Origin: Paracoccus yeei ATCC BAA-599
GTDB taxonomy: Bacteria > Pseudomonadota > Alphaproteobacteria > Rhodobacterales > Rhodobacteraceae
Assembly: GCF_000622145.1 (NCBI RefSeq)
Contig: NZ_JHWH01000002.1
Coordinates: 7,501 to 71,500, forward strand
DNA length: 64,000 bases
Direction: 5' to 3'
In this document: one piece after another, positions 26,453-35,551 of the stretch
Layout: every line of letters begins with the position of its first letter
Position numbering within the stretch: position 1 is the first letter of the stretch
Notes under the pieces: model-generated
Databases searched by the model: none
What the model was told of the DNA's origin: nothing
The model's input: the letters and a program-made list of their open reading frames with translations, nothing else
Translations under genes and position numbers: made by a program

Positions 26453-27721
26453 ATGACATCGTCGGACGCGATCCTGGCGCGGCTGATGGCGCTGCACCCG
26501 AAGGTCATCGACCTGTCGCTGGACCGGATGGAACGGCTGCTGGCGGCGCTGGACCACCCCGAACGGCGCATCCCGCCGGTCATCCACATCGCCGGGACGA
26601 ACGGCAAGGGCTCGACCCAGGCGATGATCCGCGCGGGGCTGGAGGCGGCGGGCAAGCAGGTCCACGCCTATACCTCGCCGCATCTGGCGCAGTTTCACGA
26701 ACGCATCCGGCTGGCGGGCGCGCTGATCGCCGAGGCGGATCTGGCCGCCACGCTGGAGGAATGCGAGGCGGCGAACGGCGGCGCGCCGATCACCTTCTTC
26801 GAGATCACAACGGCGGCGGCCTTCCTGGCGTTCTCGCGCGTGGCGGCCGATTACACGCTGCTGGAGGTGGGCCTGGGCGGGCGGCTGGACGCGACGAACG
26901 TGATCGCCGCCCCGCGGCTGAGCGTCATCACCCCGATCAGCATCGACCACACGCAATACCTGGGCGAGACCCTGCCCGAGATCGCCGGCGAAAAGGCCGG
27001 GATCATCAAGCGCGGCGTGCCGGTGATCGTCGGCCCGCAGGAGGCGCCCGCGCGTGCGGTGATCGAGGCGCGGGCCGAGGCGCTGGGCGCGCCCCTGTTG
27101 ATCGCGCGGCAGGACTGGGACGCTTACGCCGAACACGGCCGGCTGGTCTATTTCGACCAGCGCGGGCTTTTGGACCTGCCGCCACCGGTGCTGCCGGGGC
27201 CGCACCAGTTCCAGAACGCCGGCACCGCCATCGCCGCGCTGCGCGAGTTGGGCTTTGGCGAACCCGAGGCCGTGGCCGCCGTGACCCGCGCCGAATGGCC
27301 CGCGCGGATGCAGCGCCTGGTGCGCGGCCCGCTGGTCGAGGCGGCGGGCGGGTGCGAATTGTGGCTGGACGGCGGGCACAACCCGGCCGGGGGCGAGGCG
27401 GTGGCCGCGACCCTGGCCGCGATGCCCGCACGGCCGACGCATCTGGTCTGCGGCATGCTGAACACCAAGGACGTGCTGGGTTACATGCGCCCCTTGGCGG
27501 GCGTGGCGCAAAGCCTGACCGCCGTGGCCATTCCTGGCGAGCCGAACACCCTGCCCGCCGAGGAGACCGCCGGTTTTGCAGCGCAGGCGGGGCTGCCTGC
27601 CACGACGGCGCCCGATGTGGGCGCGGCGGTCGCGGGGATCGCCGCCGCCCATCCCGGCGCGCGCATCCTGATCTGCGGCTCGCTTTACCTGGCGGGACGG
27701 GTGCTGCGCGAGAACGGCTGA
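26453..27721 (+). CDS. folC: bifunctional folylpolyglutamate / dihydrofolate synthase
   Basis: Adds glutamate to dihydropteroate and to folates. The ATP-binding P-loop is HIAGTNGKGSTQAMI (about residue 45), followed by YTSPHLAQFHERIRL, LEVGLGGRLDATNVI, ISIDHTQYLGETLPEIAGEKAGIIK and WLDGGHNPAGGEA, all family signatures. 422 residues, standard length. The ATG at 26453 lies just after the accD stop. The same reading frame stays open far upstream, antisense to cls and out of frame with accD, but that part is not coding. Confidence 0.95.
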   Translation: MTSSDAILARLMALHPKVIDLSLDRMERLLAALDHPERRIPPVIHIAGTNGKGSTQAMIRAGLEAAGKQVHAYTSPHLAQFHERIRLAGALIAEADLAATLEECEAANGGAPITFFEITTAAAFLAFSRVAADYTLLEVGLGGRLDATNVIAAPRLSVITPISIDHTQYLGETLPEIAGEKAGIIKRGVPVIVGPQEAPARAVIEARAEALGAPLLIARQDWDAYAEHGRLVYFDQRGLLDLPPPVLPGPHQFQNAGTAIAALRELGFGEPEAVAAVTRAEWPARMQRLVRGPLVEAAGGCELWLDGGHNPAGGEAVAATLAAMPARPTHLVCGMLNTKDVLGYMRPLAGVAQSLTAVAIPGEPNTLPAEETAGFAAQAGLPATTAPDVGAAVAGIAAAHPGARILICGSLYLAGRVLRENG

Positions 27722-27735
27722 GGCCTGGCGGCCCC

Positions 27736-28839
27736 CTAGCGCCCCCAGTCGGCGTCGCGCATCTCGCGCAGGCGGCTGGCGGTGCGTTCGAATTCGAAGG
27801 CGCCCTCGCCCTCGGCATACAGCCGTTCAGGGTCGTCGGCGGCGCTGGCGATCAACCGGACGCGGGCCTCGTAAAGCGCGTCGATCAGGGTGACGAAACG
27901 CTTGGCCTCGTTGTAGTTCGATTGCGACAGGCGCGGGATGGCGTCGATCAGCAGCACATCGAGCGCCTGGGCGATGGTCAGGTAGTCGCCGGGCCCGAGC
28001 GGCCTGCCGCAGAGGTCCCAGAAGCTGGCGCGCGCCGCGCGGCCGACGTGCCGGGGCAGTTCGACCTTGCGGCCCTTGATGTCGAGGACCAGCGGGGTTT
28101 CCGGCTGGCCGCCCGTCTCGTGCGTCCAGATCGCGTCCAGCGCCCCGCGCGCGATGCTGTCGTCGGGCGAGAACCAGACCTGCGCGCCCTCGTCCCGGTC
28201 CTGGCGGTGGTCGGTGGGGCTGGCCAGCTCGATCACCTCAAGCCGCTCGCGGATCAGCGCGATGAAGGGCAGGAACAGCTGGCGGTTCAGGCCGTTCTTG
28301 TACAGGTCCTCGGGGACGCGGTTCGAGGTGGTGACGATGGTCACGCCCTGTTCGAACAGGATCTGGAACAGCCGGCCCACGATCATCGCGTCGGCGATGT
28401 CGGTGATCTGCATTTCGTCAAAGCACAAAAGCCGGGTGGTGGCGGCGACCTCCAGGGCGACGGGGCGCACGGCGTCCTGCTGGCCGGCCTGGCGGGCGCG
28501 GTTCAGGCCGGCCTGGATTTCCTGCATGAATTCGTGGAAATGCACGCGCCGCTTTTGCGGGGTGGGCGCGGCTTCGGCCACCAGGTCCATCAGCATGGAC
28601 TTGCCGCGACCGACGCCGCCCCACAGGTAGATGCCGCGGACCGGCGGCGCGGGATCGGACGCGCCCCCGCCCAGGAGCTTGCCGAACCAGCCCGATTTCT
28701 GCGGCTGCGGCGGCGGGGCGGCCGCGCCCAGGTCGCGCACCAGGCGGTCGAGCGCGGGCAGGACGCCGCGCTGCGCCGCGTCGGGTTCCAGCTGGCCGGC
28801 GCGGACGCGGGCCTCGTAAAGGACGGATACGGTGGTCAT
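27736..28839 (-). CDS. zapE: cell division ATPase ZapE (AFG1-like)
   Basis: A 367-residue P-loop ATPase of the AFG1/ZapE family, which in E. coli acts at the Z-ring under stress. Walker A is YLWGGVGRGKSMLMD (about residue 75), followed by VHFHEFMQEI, Walker B LLCFDEMQITDIADAMI, and the sensor region TTSNRVPEDLYKNGLNRQLFLPFI. The C-terminal segment ends in SNYNEAKRFVTLIDALYE. Convergent with folC, 14 bp apart. Confidence 0.93.
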   Translation of the reverse strand: MTTVSVLYEARVRAGQLEPDAAQRGVLPALDRLVRDLGAAAPPPQPQKSGWFGKLLGGGASDPAPPVRGIYLWGGVGRGKSMLMDLVAEAAPTPQKRRVHFHEFMQEIQAGLNRARQAGQQDAVRPVALEVAATTRLLCFDEMQITDIADAMIVGRLFQILFEQGVTIVTTSNRVPEDLYKNGLNRQLFLPFIALIRERLEVIELASPTDHRQDRDEGAQVWFSPDDSIARGALDAIWTHETGGQPETPLVLDIKGRKVELPRHVGRAARASFWDLCGRPLGPGDYLTIAQALDVLLIDAIPRLSQSNYNEAKRFVTLIDALYEARVRLIASAADDPERLYAEGEGAFEFERTASRLREMRDADWGR

Positions 28840-28889
28840 GGCGCCGCACTAGCCATTCGCGCGGGGGAAAGGCAAGGGGCGGCGGCGCC

Positions 28890-30203
28890 CTAGCCGATGG
28901 CCTGGTTGCGCGTCTCGGCCCGGATCAGCAGGGTCATCAGCGCCGCCAGCACCAGGAGCGCGGCAAAGACCCCGATGGCGACGCCGAAGCCGCGCGCGAC
29001 CACGCTGGCCAGCAGCGACGGCGCCAGAAGCCCGCCCACCCGCGCGACTGCGCTGGCCGTGCCCATCCCGGTGCCGCGCAGGCCGGTCGGGTAAAGCTCG
29101 GGCGTGAAGGCGTAAAGCGCGCCCCAGGTGCCCAGCAGTGCAAAGCTCATCACCATGAGCGAGGCGGCGATCAGCCAGGGGCTGGCGGCGATGGTGAAAA
29201 GGAAGCAGGCGACCGCGCTGAGCAGCAGGAAAACCTGCAGGGTCAGCTTGCGGCCCCAGGCCTCGACCCCGTGGGCGGCCAGCGCATAGCCGGGGATCTG
29301 GGCCAAGGCCAGCAGCACCAGGAAGCCGTGGCCGCGCACGAAGCCCATGCCGCCCTTGACCAGTTCCGAGGGCAGCCAGACGAACACCCCGTAATAGGAC
29401 AGCGAGACCAAGAACCAGGTCGCAAAGATCGCGATGCTGCGGTTGCGCAGTTCGGGGCCGAACAGCCCCTGGCCCGTGCCGGGCAGCACCGGCGCGACCA
29501 GGCGGGTGCCGGCCTGCAGCGCCGGCGCGCCATTCGCCGCCAGCACCCGGTCGAGCACGCGGCGCGCCCCGGCCTCGTCCCCCTTGCGCAGCAGATACAT
29601 GGGCGATTCCGGCACCCAGAGGCGCAGCCAGACCCCGATCAGCGCGGGCAGCGCGGCGACGGCAAAGATCCAGCGCCAGGGCTCCTCGGCACCCAGGCTG
29701 TGCGCGGCCCAGGCGGTCAGGGCGATGACGATGGTGCCCAGCGCCCAGAAGCCTTCCAGCCAGACCAGCCAGCGGCCCCGGTTCCGGGGCGGCAGGAATT
29801 CGGCCATCATGGCGTAGTCGACGGGCAGCGTGCCGCCCACCGCCATCCCGGTCAGGAAGCGCAGCGCCACAAGCATGGTGAAGTCGGTCGCGAAGACCGA
29901 CGCCAGGCCAAAGACCGCATCGCAGGCCACCGTCAGAAGCAGGACGTTGCGCCGTCCGATCCGGTCGGCGATGCGGCCGAACAGGGTCGCGCCCGCGAAC
30001 ATGCCCAGGAAGAACAGCGTCCCGGTCTGGAGCGCCTGCGGCACGGTCAGGCCGAAACTGGCCGCGATCGAGGCGGCGGTGAAGCCGATGGCGATGACCT
30101 GCATCGCATCCGCCGCCCAGACCAGCCCGAAGATGCCCAGAAGCCGGCGCTGGAACGAACCAGCGCCCCCCTGCGCCAGCGCCTCGTCGATGGTCATCTG
30201 CAT
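28890..30203 (-). CDS. MFS transporter, niacin/aromatic-acid (SV2-like) symporter type
   Basis: A 437-residue, twelve-helix major facilitator with MTIDEALAQGG at the N-terminus and the signature loop GRIADRIGRRNVLL between helices 2 and 3; RFLTGMAVGGTLPVDYAMMAEFLPPRNRGRW is the typical helix 4-5 segment of metabolite:H+ symporters such as niacin or aromatic acid carriers. The frame extends upstream to 30425, but that part is arginine/proline-rich and lacks a ribosome site. The ATG at 30203 is preferred. Substrate unknown. Confidence 0.85.
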   Translation of the reverse strand: MQMTIDEALAQGGAGSFQRRLLGIFGLVWAADAMQVIAIGFTAASIAASFGLTVPQALQTGTLFFLGMFAGATLFGRIADRIGRRNVLLLTVACDAVFGLASVFATDFTMLVALRFLTGMAVGGTLPVDYAMMAEFLPPRNRGRWLVWLEGFWALGTIVIALTAWAAHSLGAEEPWRWIFAVAALPALIGVWLRLWVPESPMYLLRKGDEAGARRVLDRVLAANGAPALQAGTRLVAPVLPGTGQGLFGPELRNRSIAIFATWFLVSLSYYGVFVWLPSELVKGGMGFVRGHGFLVLLALAQIPGYALAAHGVEAWGRKLTLQVFLLLSAVACFLFTIAASPWLIAASLMVMSFALLGTWGALYAFTPELYPTGLRGTGMGTASAVARVGGLLAPSLLASVVARGFGVAIGVFAALLVLAALMTLLIRAETRNQAIG

Positions 30204-30318
30204 GGCCTGCCCCGTCCAGCCGAAATCACTGGCGGCATTTGCCCATACCTCGGCAGGAATTTCCAGCGCGAACCCGGACTTCACCCGCGCCCGGGGACGG
30301 CGGGCGCGGTGCCGGGCG

Positions 30319-32808
30319 TCAGCCCCGGTCGCGGGCGGGCTGCTGGCCCGAGGGACCGAAGGCCGCGCCCTCGTTCGAGGCCAGATCCTCGGACGGGTCC
30401 GGCAGCGCGGCCGGGGCCGCCGCATCGTCGCCCTTGTGGTCGTCGGGGGCCGGGGCGGCGGGTTTTTCGGCCGGGTGCAGGAAGATGTCCTGCGCCCCGC
30501 GCGTGCTGCCCGGCAGGATGATGCCTGCCGCGGGGAAGCGGTCCAGGATCTGCTGGTTGATTTCCGAGACCACGCCCACCCCGCCGTTGATGTCCGACAG
30601 CATCGCCCGCAGTTCCCAGTTCTGCCCCGAGGGCGTGATGCTGCGCAAAAGGACGGCGGGGGCGGGGTTGATCAGCACGGTGGGCTGATCCTCGGCGATC
30701 TCGCGCAGCAGCTGGGCGACCAGCCGGTGATCGGTGGGAACGCCCACGGTCAGCGGCACGATGATGCGGCCCGACAGGTTGTTGCGCGTCCAGTTCGTCA
30801 CCGGCTGGGTGATGAGGTTCGAGTTCGGCACCACGATCTGGGTGCGGTCGAAGGTCTGGATCTGGGTGGCGCGCACCGCCATCTTTTTCACGACGCCCTG
30901 CTGGCCGCCGACCTCGATCCAGTCGCCGACGGCGATGGGCCGCTCGACCAGCAGGATGATGCCCGAGACGAAGTTCGACACCACCTGCTGCATGCCGAAA
31001 CCGATGCCGACCGACAGCGCACCCGCGACGAAGGCCAGCGAGGTCAGGTCGATCCCGGCCGAGGTGATGGCAAAGACCGCCGCGAGCGCGAGGCCCACAT
31101 AGCCGATCATCGACACGACCGCGTTCTGCCCGCCCGTGTCCAGCCGCGTCTTGGGCAGGATCGAGCTGCGGAACGCGCCCTGCACGAAGCTGGTCAGCGA
31201 ATAGCCGATGGCAAAGACGATGACGAAGGTCAGCATCGCCATGGGCGACAGGCGCACGCCGCCAAAGCTGAAGCCCTGCTGCGCGCGTGACCATGCCTCG
31301 GCCAGGTCGCTGGGCCGGGCGCCCCAGATCAGGGCGAACAGCGGCAGCGACAGCACCACCAGCGCAAAGCCGACCAGCACCGGCATCAGCGCGTCGCGCG
31401 CCGACTGGTCGCCCCCGGTGGCCATGGCGTAAAGATCGGCGATGAAGTCCTGCAGGATGATGAGCAGGCCGACCAGTCCCAGCGTCATGACCGACGACCA
31501 GAGCGCCGCGTTGGCCCCGGTCACATAGCCCGCCGCCGCAGCGATCGGCGCGGCCAGCGCGACGATCCGCCCGGCCATGCCCAGGAAGGCCACGATGCGG
31601 ATGCGATAGTTCTGCGGCTCGCCCTCGACCGGGCGGATGCGGCGCAGGATGTTGCACAGCTGGAACAGGAAGAAGGCGCCCAGCAGGATCATCAGGAAGT
31701 GCCAGACCCCGGCCGAGGCCTCGCTGAGGCGCTGGGGCACGGTTTCGCTGTCGTTCTGGCTGTGGAACCCGGCCAGCGGCAGCACCGAGCGCGAGAACAG
31801 CTGGTGCAGCGCCATCGCCAAGGCCAGCATCGAGGCGCGGAACGCCGCCTGGCGCCGCGTGTCGTCGTTCAGGGGCAGCGGGAGCGAGCCGCCCGCCCCG
31901 GGTTCGGGAAACAGCCGCCCGACCAGCCAGATGCCGCCGAACAGCGACAGGCCCGCGCCGGGGATGGACAGCAGCAGCGGCCGGCCCCAGTCGCTGAACA
32001 GCCCCGTCGACACCAGCGCCGCCGTCGCCAGCAGCACGCCGAAGAACGGAATCGCGATCTGGCTGAGCGAGACGGCAAAGACCACCGCGGCCCGCGACCG
32101 TTCGCTGGCCCGCGCCGACAGGCGTTGCGGCAGGGAATCGACCCAGAGCCGCCCGCGCGACAACAGCAGCAGCGCCGCCAGCAGGAAGCCCAGCGTCACC
32201 AGCATCCGCGACCGGCCATCCGGCCCCGAGCCGTAGTCGTCCCAGCGGGCGCTGACCTCGGTCGCGACATTCCTGCTGATATCCACCGCCTCGGTCACGG
32301 CGGGCGCCCAGTTCGCCGGGTTCAGCGGCGAGGGTGTCTGCCGGATCAGCGCATAGGTCTGGCGCTGCCGGATGGTCTGGTCGATCTGCTGGATGATCGC
32401 GTCGGCGCGGCCAAAGGCCTCGACCGCCTTCAGCCCCGGCGCCTGCAATTCGGAAAGCTGGTCGTTCAGTTCCTTGCGGCGGGCGGCGATATCGTCGGAT
32501 TCGGTCTGGCCTTCGGCAGGGGCTGGCCCCAAGGCGGCGATCTGGTCCTTGAGCGTCGCGATGCGGGTGCTGTTCGTCCCTTCGGCCGCCTTGAAGCGGT
32601 CGCGCCACTGCACGACCTGTTCGCGGATGGATTGCAGCCGGGTATCATTGGCCTGGCCGGATTCCAGAATGTCCTCGGTCTGGTCGGCCAGCTTGTTCCA
32701 GGCGTCGTAATTCGGGGCCTGCGGCTGGTCCTGTGCCAGCGCGGCGCCTCCAAGAACCATCGACAGGCACAGCAGCAGCGCCGTGACCAGAGCATTCAGA
32801 CGTGTCAT
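30319..32808 (-). CDS. large mechanosensitive channel of the MscS superfamily with DUF3772-type N-terminus
   Basis: An 829-residue inner-membrane channel: signal peptide (cleavage after GGAALA, about residue 25), a periplasmic coiled-coil domain (about 26-190) of DUF3772 character, about eight additional transmembrane helices, then the MscS core. The pore helix region is VAGALSVGIGFGMQQVVSNFVSGIILLVERPIAVGDWIEVG, followed by the beta domain VPNSNLITQPVTNWTR. The cytoplasmic tail is acidic and low-complexity. It probably protects against osmotic downshift. The start is at 32808, eight bases after the cysK stop, so the two may be co-transcribed. Confidence 0.9.
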   Translation of the reverse strand: MTRLNALVTALLLCLSMVLGGAALAQDQPQAPNYDAWNKLADQTEDILESGQANDTRLQSIREQVVQWRDRFKAAEGTNSTRIATLKDQIAALGPAPAEGQTESDDIAARRKELNDQLSELQAPGLKAVEAFGRADAIIQQIDQTIRQRQTYALIRQTPSPLNPANWAPAVTEAVDISRNVATEVSARWDDYGSGPDGRSRMLVTLGFLLAALLLLSRGRLWVDSLPQRLSARASERSRAAVVFAVSLSQIAIPFFGVLLATAALVSTGLFSDWGRPLLLSIPGAGLSLFGGIWLVGRLFPEPGAGGSLPLPLNDDTRRQAAFRASMLALAMALHQLFSRSVLPLAGFHSQNDSETVPQRLSEASAGVWHFLMILLGAFFLFQLCNILRRIRPVEGEPQNYRIRIVAFLGMAGRIVALAAPIAAAAGYVTGANAALWSSVMTLGLVGLLIILQDFIADLYAMATGGDQSARDALMPVLVGFALVVLSLPLFALIWGARPSDLAEAWSRAQQGFSFGGVRLSPMAMLTFVIVFAIGYSLTSFVQGAFRSSILPKTRLDTGGQNAVVSMIGYVGLALAAVFAITSAGIDLTSLAFVAGALSVGIGFGMQQVVSNFVSGIILLVERPIAVGDWIEVGGQQGVVKKMAVRATQIQTFDRTQIVVPNSNLITQPVTNWTRNNLSGRIIVPLTVGVPTDHRLVAQLLREIAEDQPTVLINPAPAVLLRSITPSGQNWELRAMLSDINGGVGVVSEINQQILDRFPAAGIILPGSTRGAQDIFLHPAEKPAAPAPDDHKGDDAAAPAALPDPSEDLASNEGAAFGPSGQQPARDRG

Positions 32809-32816
32809 GCGGGATA

Positions 32817-33848
32817 TCAGTCCTCGAAAACCTCGGGCAGATCGGCGGGTTTGCGCGCCATCCAGCGGGGCACGGGCAGGCCCTTGGCGTGCAGGAAGTC
32901 GGGGTTGAACAGCTTGGTCTGGTAACGCGTGCCGTAATCGCACAGCACCGTCACGATGGTGTGACCGGGCCCCATGTCGCGCGCCATGCGAATGGCCCCC
33001 GCGACGTTGATCCCCGAGGAGCCGCCCAGGCACAGCCCTTCGTGTTCCAAGAGGTCGAAGATCACCGGCAGCGCCTCGGCATCGGGGATGCGATAGGCGA
33101 AATCGGGGGTGAGGCCTTCCAGGTTCGCGGTGATGCGGCCCTGGCCGATGCCCTCGGTGATGGAGGAGCCGGGGCTTTCGAAGACCCCTTCGGTGTAGAA
33201 GCTGTAAAGCGCCGCGCCCTCGGGGTCGGCCAGGCCGATCTTGACGCCCTTGGGTTGCAGCGCGTCGGCGACGCCCGCCAGCGTGCCGCCCGAGCCGACC
33301 GCGCAGATGAAGCCGTCGACCTTGCCGCCGGTCTGTTCCCAGATCTCGGGCCCGGTGGTTTCCAGATGGGCGCGGCGGTTCGCGGTGTTGTCGAACTGGT
33401 TGGCCCAGATCGCGCCGTTGGGCTCGGTCCTGGCCAGTTCCTCGGCCAGCCGGCCCGAGTATCGGACGTAGTTGTTGGGGTTCTTGTAGGGCTGGGCCGG
33501 CACCTCGACCAGTTCGGCCCCGGCCAGGCGCAGCATGTCCTTTTTCTCTTGGCTTTGGGTTTCCGGGATCACGATGACGCTGCGGAAGCCCATCGAGGCG
33601 CCGACCAAGGCCAGGCCGATGCCGGTGTTGCCGGCAGTGCCCTCGACGATGGTGCCGCCGGGCTTCAGCTCGCCCCGCGCCACGGCGTCCTGGATGATGT
33701 AAAGCGCGGCGCGGTCCTTGACCGACTGGCCGGGGTTCATGAACTCGGCCTTGCCCAGGATCTCGCACCCCGTTTCCTCGGAGGCGCGGCGCAGCCGGAT
33801 CAGGGGCGTGTTGCCGATGGCAGAGGCGAGGTCGGGGCAGATGCGCAT
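32817..33848 (-). CDS. cysK: cysteine synthase A
   Basis: O-acetylserine sulfhydrylase, a PLP enzyme making cysteine from O-acetylserine and sulfide. The PLP lysine is in FMNPGQSVKDRAALYI (about residue 44), the substrate loop is EGTAGNTGIGLALVG and the phosphate-binding glycine loop is VGSGGTLAG. The 343-residue form has a C-terminal extension ending PEVFED. It follows trgB on the same strand; in Rhodobacter sphaeroides cysK adjoins the tellurite-resistance genes trgAB. Confidence 0.93.
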   Translation of the reverse strand: MRICPDLASAIGNTPLIRLRRASEETGCEILGKAEFMNPGQSVKDRAALYIIQDAVARGELKPGGTIVEGTAGNTGIGLALVGASMGFRSVIVIPETQSQEKKDMLRLAGAELVEVPAQPYKNPNNYVRYSGRLAEELARTEPNGAIWANQFDNTANRRAHLETTGPEIWEQTGGKVDGFICAVGSGGTLAGVADALQPKGVKIGLADPEGAALYSFYTEGVFESPGSSITEGIGQGRITANLEGLTPDFAYRIPDAEALPVIFDLLEHEGLCLGGSSGINVAGAIRMARDMGPGHTIVTVLCDYGTRYQTKLFNPDFLHAKGLPVPRWMARKPADLPEVFED

Positions 33849-33924
33849 GGCGTGGCCTTTCGCGAAGTGGTCGCCCCGGTTTACACGCGGGCGCCGGCGG
33901 GCGGCAACCCCGCCCCGCCCGGGG

Positions 33925-35010
33925 TCAGGGGATCAAACCCGGCTTATCCTGCCCAAGTTCCATGCGAATCTTCTGCTGGTTCAGTTCCAGCCACAGCGCA
34001 AGCGATAGCAGGGGCCCGTTCCTGACCTGCCCCGCCAACGCCATCCGCGTCAGTTCGGCGCGGGGAAGAAGCTGGCTGCGGATGTCCTCGTTCTCGGTAT
34101 CGAGGCCACCGAAGCCCGCCACGTCGTCGGGCAGATCGGCGATGCCGACGTAAAGATACAGGAACTCGGCCAGCAGGCCGGGGCTGGGATAGTTGTGGGG
34201 ACCGGGGATCAGGCGGTCGATGGCCAGGCCGGTTTCCTCGATGGCCTCGCGCAACACGGCCTGCTCGGGCGTCTCGGTCGGATCGACGCGGCCGGCGGGG
34301 GCTTCCCAGAACCAGGGCTGGCGGTCGCCCCGCGCGGCGGGCCCGGCGCGGAACTGGTCGATCAGCAGCACCCGGTCGCGCAGCGGGTCCCAAGGCAGCA
34401 CCACCGCCGCATCGCCCGAGACGAAGACCGCGCGCAGCACCTCGGGCGTCCAGCCGCCCCGGTGCCGGCGGTGGCGCAGGATGATTTCCTGGACCGAGAA
34501 GAATTCCGCATAGGGCTCCTCGACCGCCAGCACCTGCAGCCGGTCGTCCCCCGCCGGGCCCAGAGCCGGCAGGTCGCGGCTGTCGCGCGCCGCCCGCAGG
34601 GTCGAGGCGACCCAGGCCGCGATCAGGGGCAGCCGCGCCCGCACCGCCCCGGCCGGCCGGTCGGGCGGCAGCGCGAGCAGGTGATCGGCCAGCGCGGCGG
34701 CAAGCTCGGGGTCCCAGCGCCCGGCGCCTTCCCGCGCGCGGGCGGCGACGCCCAGGATGTCGCGCCCGGCGACCGCCACCGGCTCGAGGCCGAAGATGTG
34801 CGCATAGCGGGTCAGCGCCGGGGTCCAGTCGGTCCGCCACAGCGGCACCCGCCCTTGGGCGGGGACCAGCGCGGGCCAGCCGTCCGGCGCGATGCCCGCG
34901 CCCTGCCCGCCCTGCAGCGCATGGCCGGGCAGCCCCTCGACCTCGACCGCGCCGGGCGCAAGCCGCATGCGCAGCACGGGATGGGCCAGCGCCCCCACCA
35001 GAAAGATCAT
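33925..35010 (-). CDS. trgB: NUDIX hydrolase of the TrgB (tellurite resistance) type
   Basis: A 361-residue protein. The N-terminal part (residues 1-150) starts MIFLVGALAHPVL and looks like a gamma-glutamylcyclotransferase-like fold. The C-terminal part is an ADP-ribose-pyrophosphatase-like NUDIX domain with a perfect Nudix box (GRVDPTETPEQAVLREAIEE plus TGL). The two-part layout and position next to cysK match TrgB of the R. sphaeroides tellurite locus; trgA is not present here. The start at 35010 is preferred to a GTG at 35061, but neither has a good ribosome site. 76 bp separate it from cysK. Confidence 0.8.
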   Translation of the reverse strand: MIFLVGALAHPVLRMRLAPGAVEVEGLPGHALQGGQGAGIAPDGWPALVPAQGRVPLWRTDWTPALTRYAHIFGLEPVAVAGRDILGVAARAREGAGRWDPELAAALADHLLALPPDRPAGAVRARLPLIAAWVASTLRAARDSRDLPALGPAGDDRLQVLAVEEPYAEFFSVQEIILRHRRHRGGWTPEVLRAVFVSGDAAVVLPWDPLRDRVLLIDQFRAGPAARGDRQPWFWEAPAGRVDPTETPEQAVLREAIEETGLAIDRLIPGPHNYPSPGLLAEFLYLYVGIADLPDDVAGFGGLDTENEDIRSQLLPRAELTRMALAGQVRNGPLLSLALWLELNQQKIRMELGQDKPGLIP

Positions 35011-35159
35011 CGCGCGCCCGCCGGAACGGAGCGGATCAGGACGGATTTCGGCATGGCGCACCTGCGGGACATGGGTGTGACGGATTTCGCCGCTTTTTCG
35101 CGGAAAGCCCCTTGCGCTTCAACCCCGCCCCGTCTAAATCCCCGCCACCACCCAAGCGC

Positions 35160-35249
35160 GGAGAGGTGCCGGAGTGGTCGAACGGGGCGGTCTCGAAAAC
35201 CGTTGAGCCTTCACGGGTTCCGTGGGTTCGAATCCCACCCTCTCCGCCA
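35160..35249 (+). tRNA. tRNA-Ser (anticodon CGA), attachment-site host
   Basis: A 90-nt class-II tRNA: acceptor GGAGAGG/CCTCTCC, anticodon loop CTCGAAA giving CGA, a long variable arm, T-loop GTTCGAA, discriminator G and an encoded CCA. The last 15 bases are repeated at 44670-44684, marking the insertion point of the element to the right. The tRNA is intact. Confidence 0.96.
35235..35249. repeat. attL: left end of the integrated element
   Basis: CCACCCTCTCCGCCA, the 3' end of tRNA-Ser, is repeated exactly at 44670-44684. It is followed by AT-richer DNA. This is the usual signature of a tyrosine-recombinase insertion into a tRNA. Confidence 0.85.
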
Positions 35250-35551
35250 TTTGGCTAAAATTTCCCATAAAAATCAGCATCTTAACGGCCCATCGGCCAG
35301 ACCGCGCATCATCCCGCCTATCCACCCGGATTCAATGCGCCTCGCCACGGCTGGCAACATGCTATCTGTGTGCTCCGACGTTGGACTGAGTGTAAAATTC
35401 TATTCAACCATCTCTTGACTAGAGCGATGCGAATGATATCTATCCACACATAACGACCCGTCGGAAACCCGCCCGCATCGTCGGTCACGGGTAACCGAAC
35501 TTAATGACCCCGGGGGCGCTCAGGCGTCCCCGTATTCATTTGTGAAAGTCC
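35250..35551. other. non-coding left flank of the element
   Basis: About 300 bp without a gene, distinctly AT-richer than the host. It carries the candidate NYN promoter (35415-35442) and a GC hairpin-like segment around 35508-35530 (GGGGGCGC and GCGTCCCC with a 4-nt loop) shortly before the NYN gene. I see no small frame with a ribosome site. Confidence 0.5.
35415..35442 (+). promoter_or_regulatory. candidate promoter of the NYN gene
   Basis: TTGACT (35415-35420) and TATCTA (35437-35442) with a 16-bp spacer, about 110 bp before the NYN gene start. Confidence 0.4.

Noticed and set aside
23723-27721. A 4-kb frame without stop codons on the plus strand
   Set aside because: Its first 2.7 kb is antisense to phhB and cls and out of frame with accD; only the folC part (from 26453) has family motifs. 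GC-rich codon use leaves such shadow frames open.
30319-33768. A long minus-strand frame joining cysK antisense-frame sequence to the MscS channel
   Set aside because: The part before 32808 is a wrong-frame reading of cysK; the channel has its own signal peptide and start at 32808.
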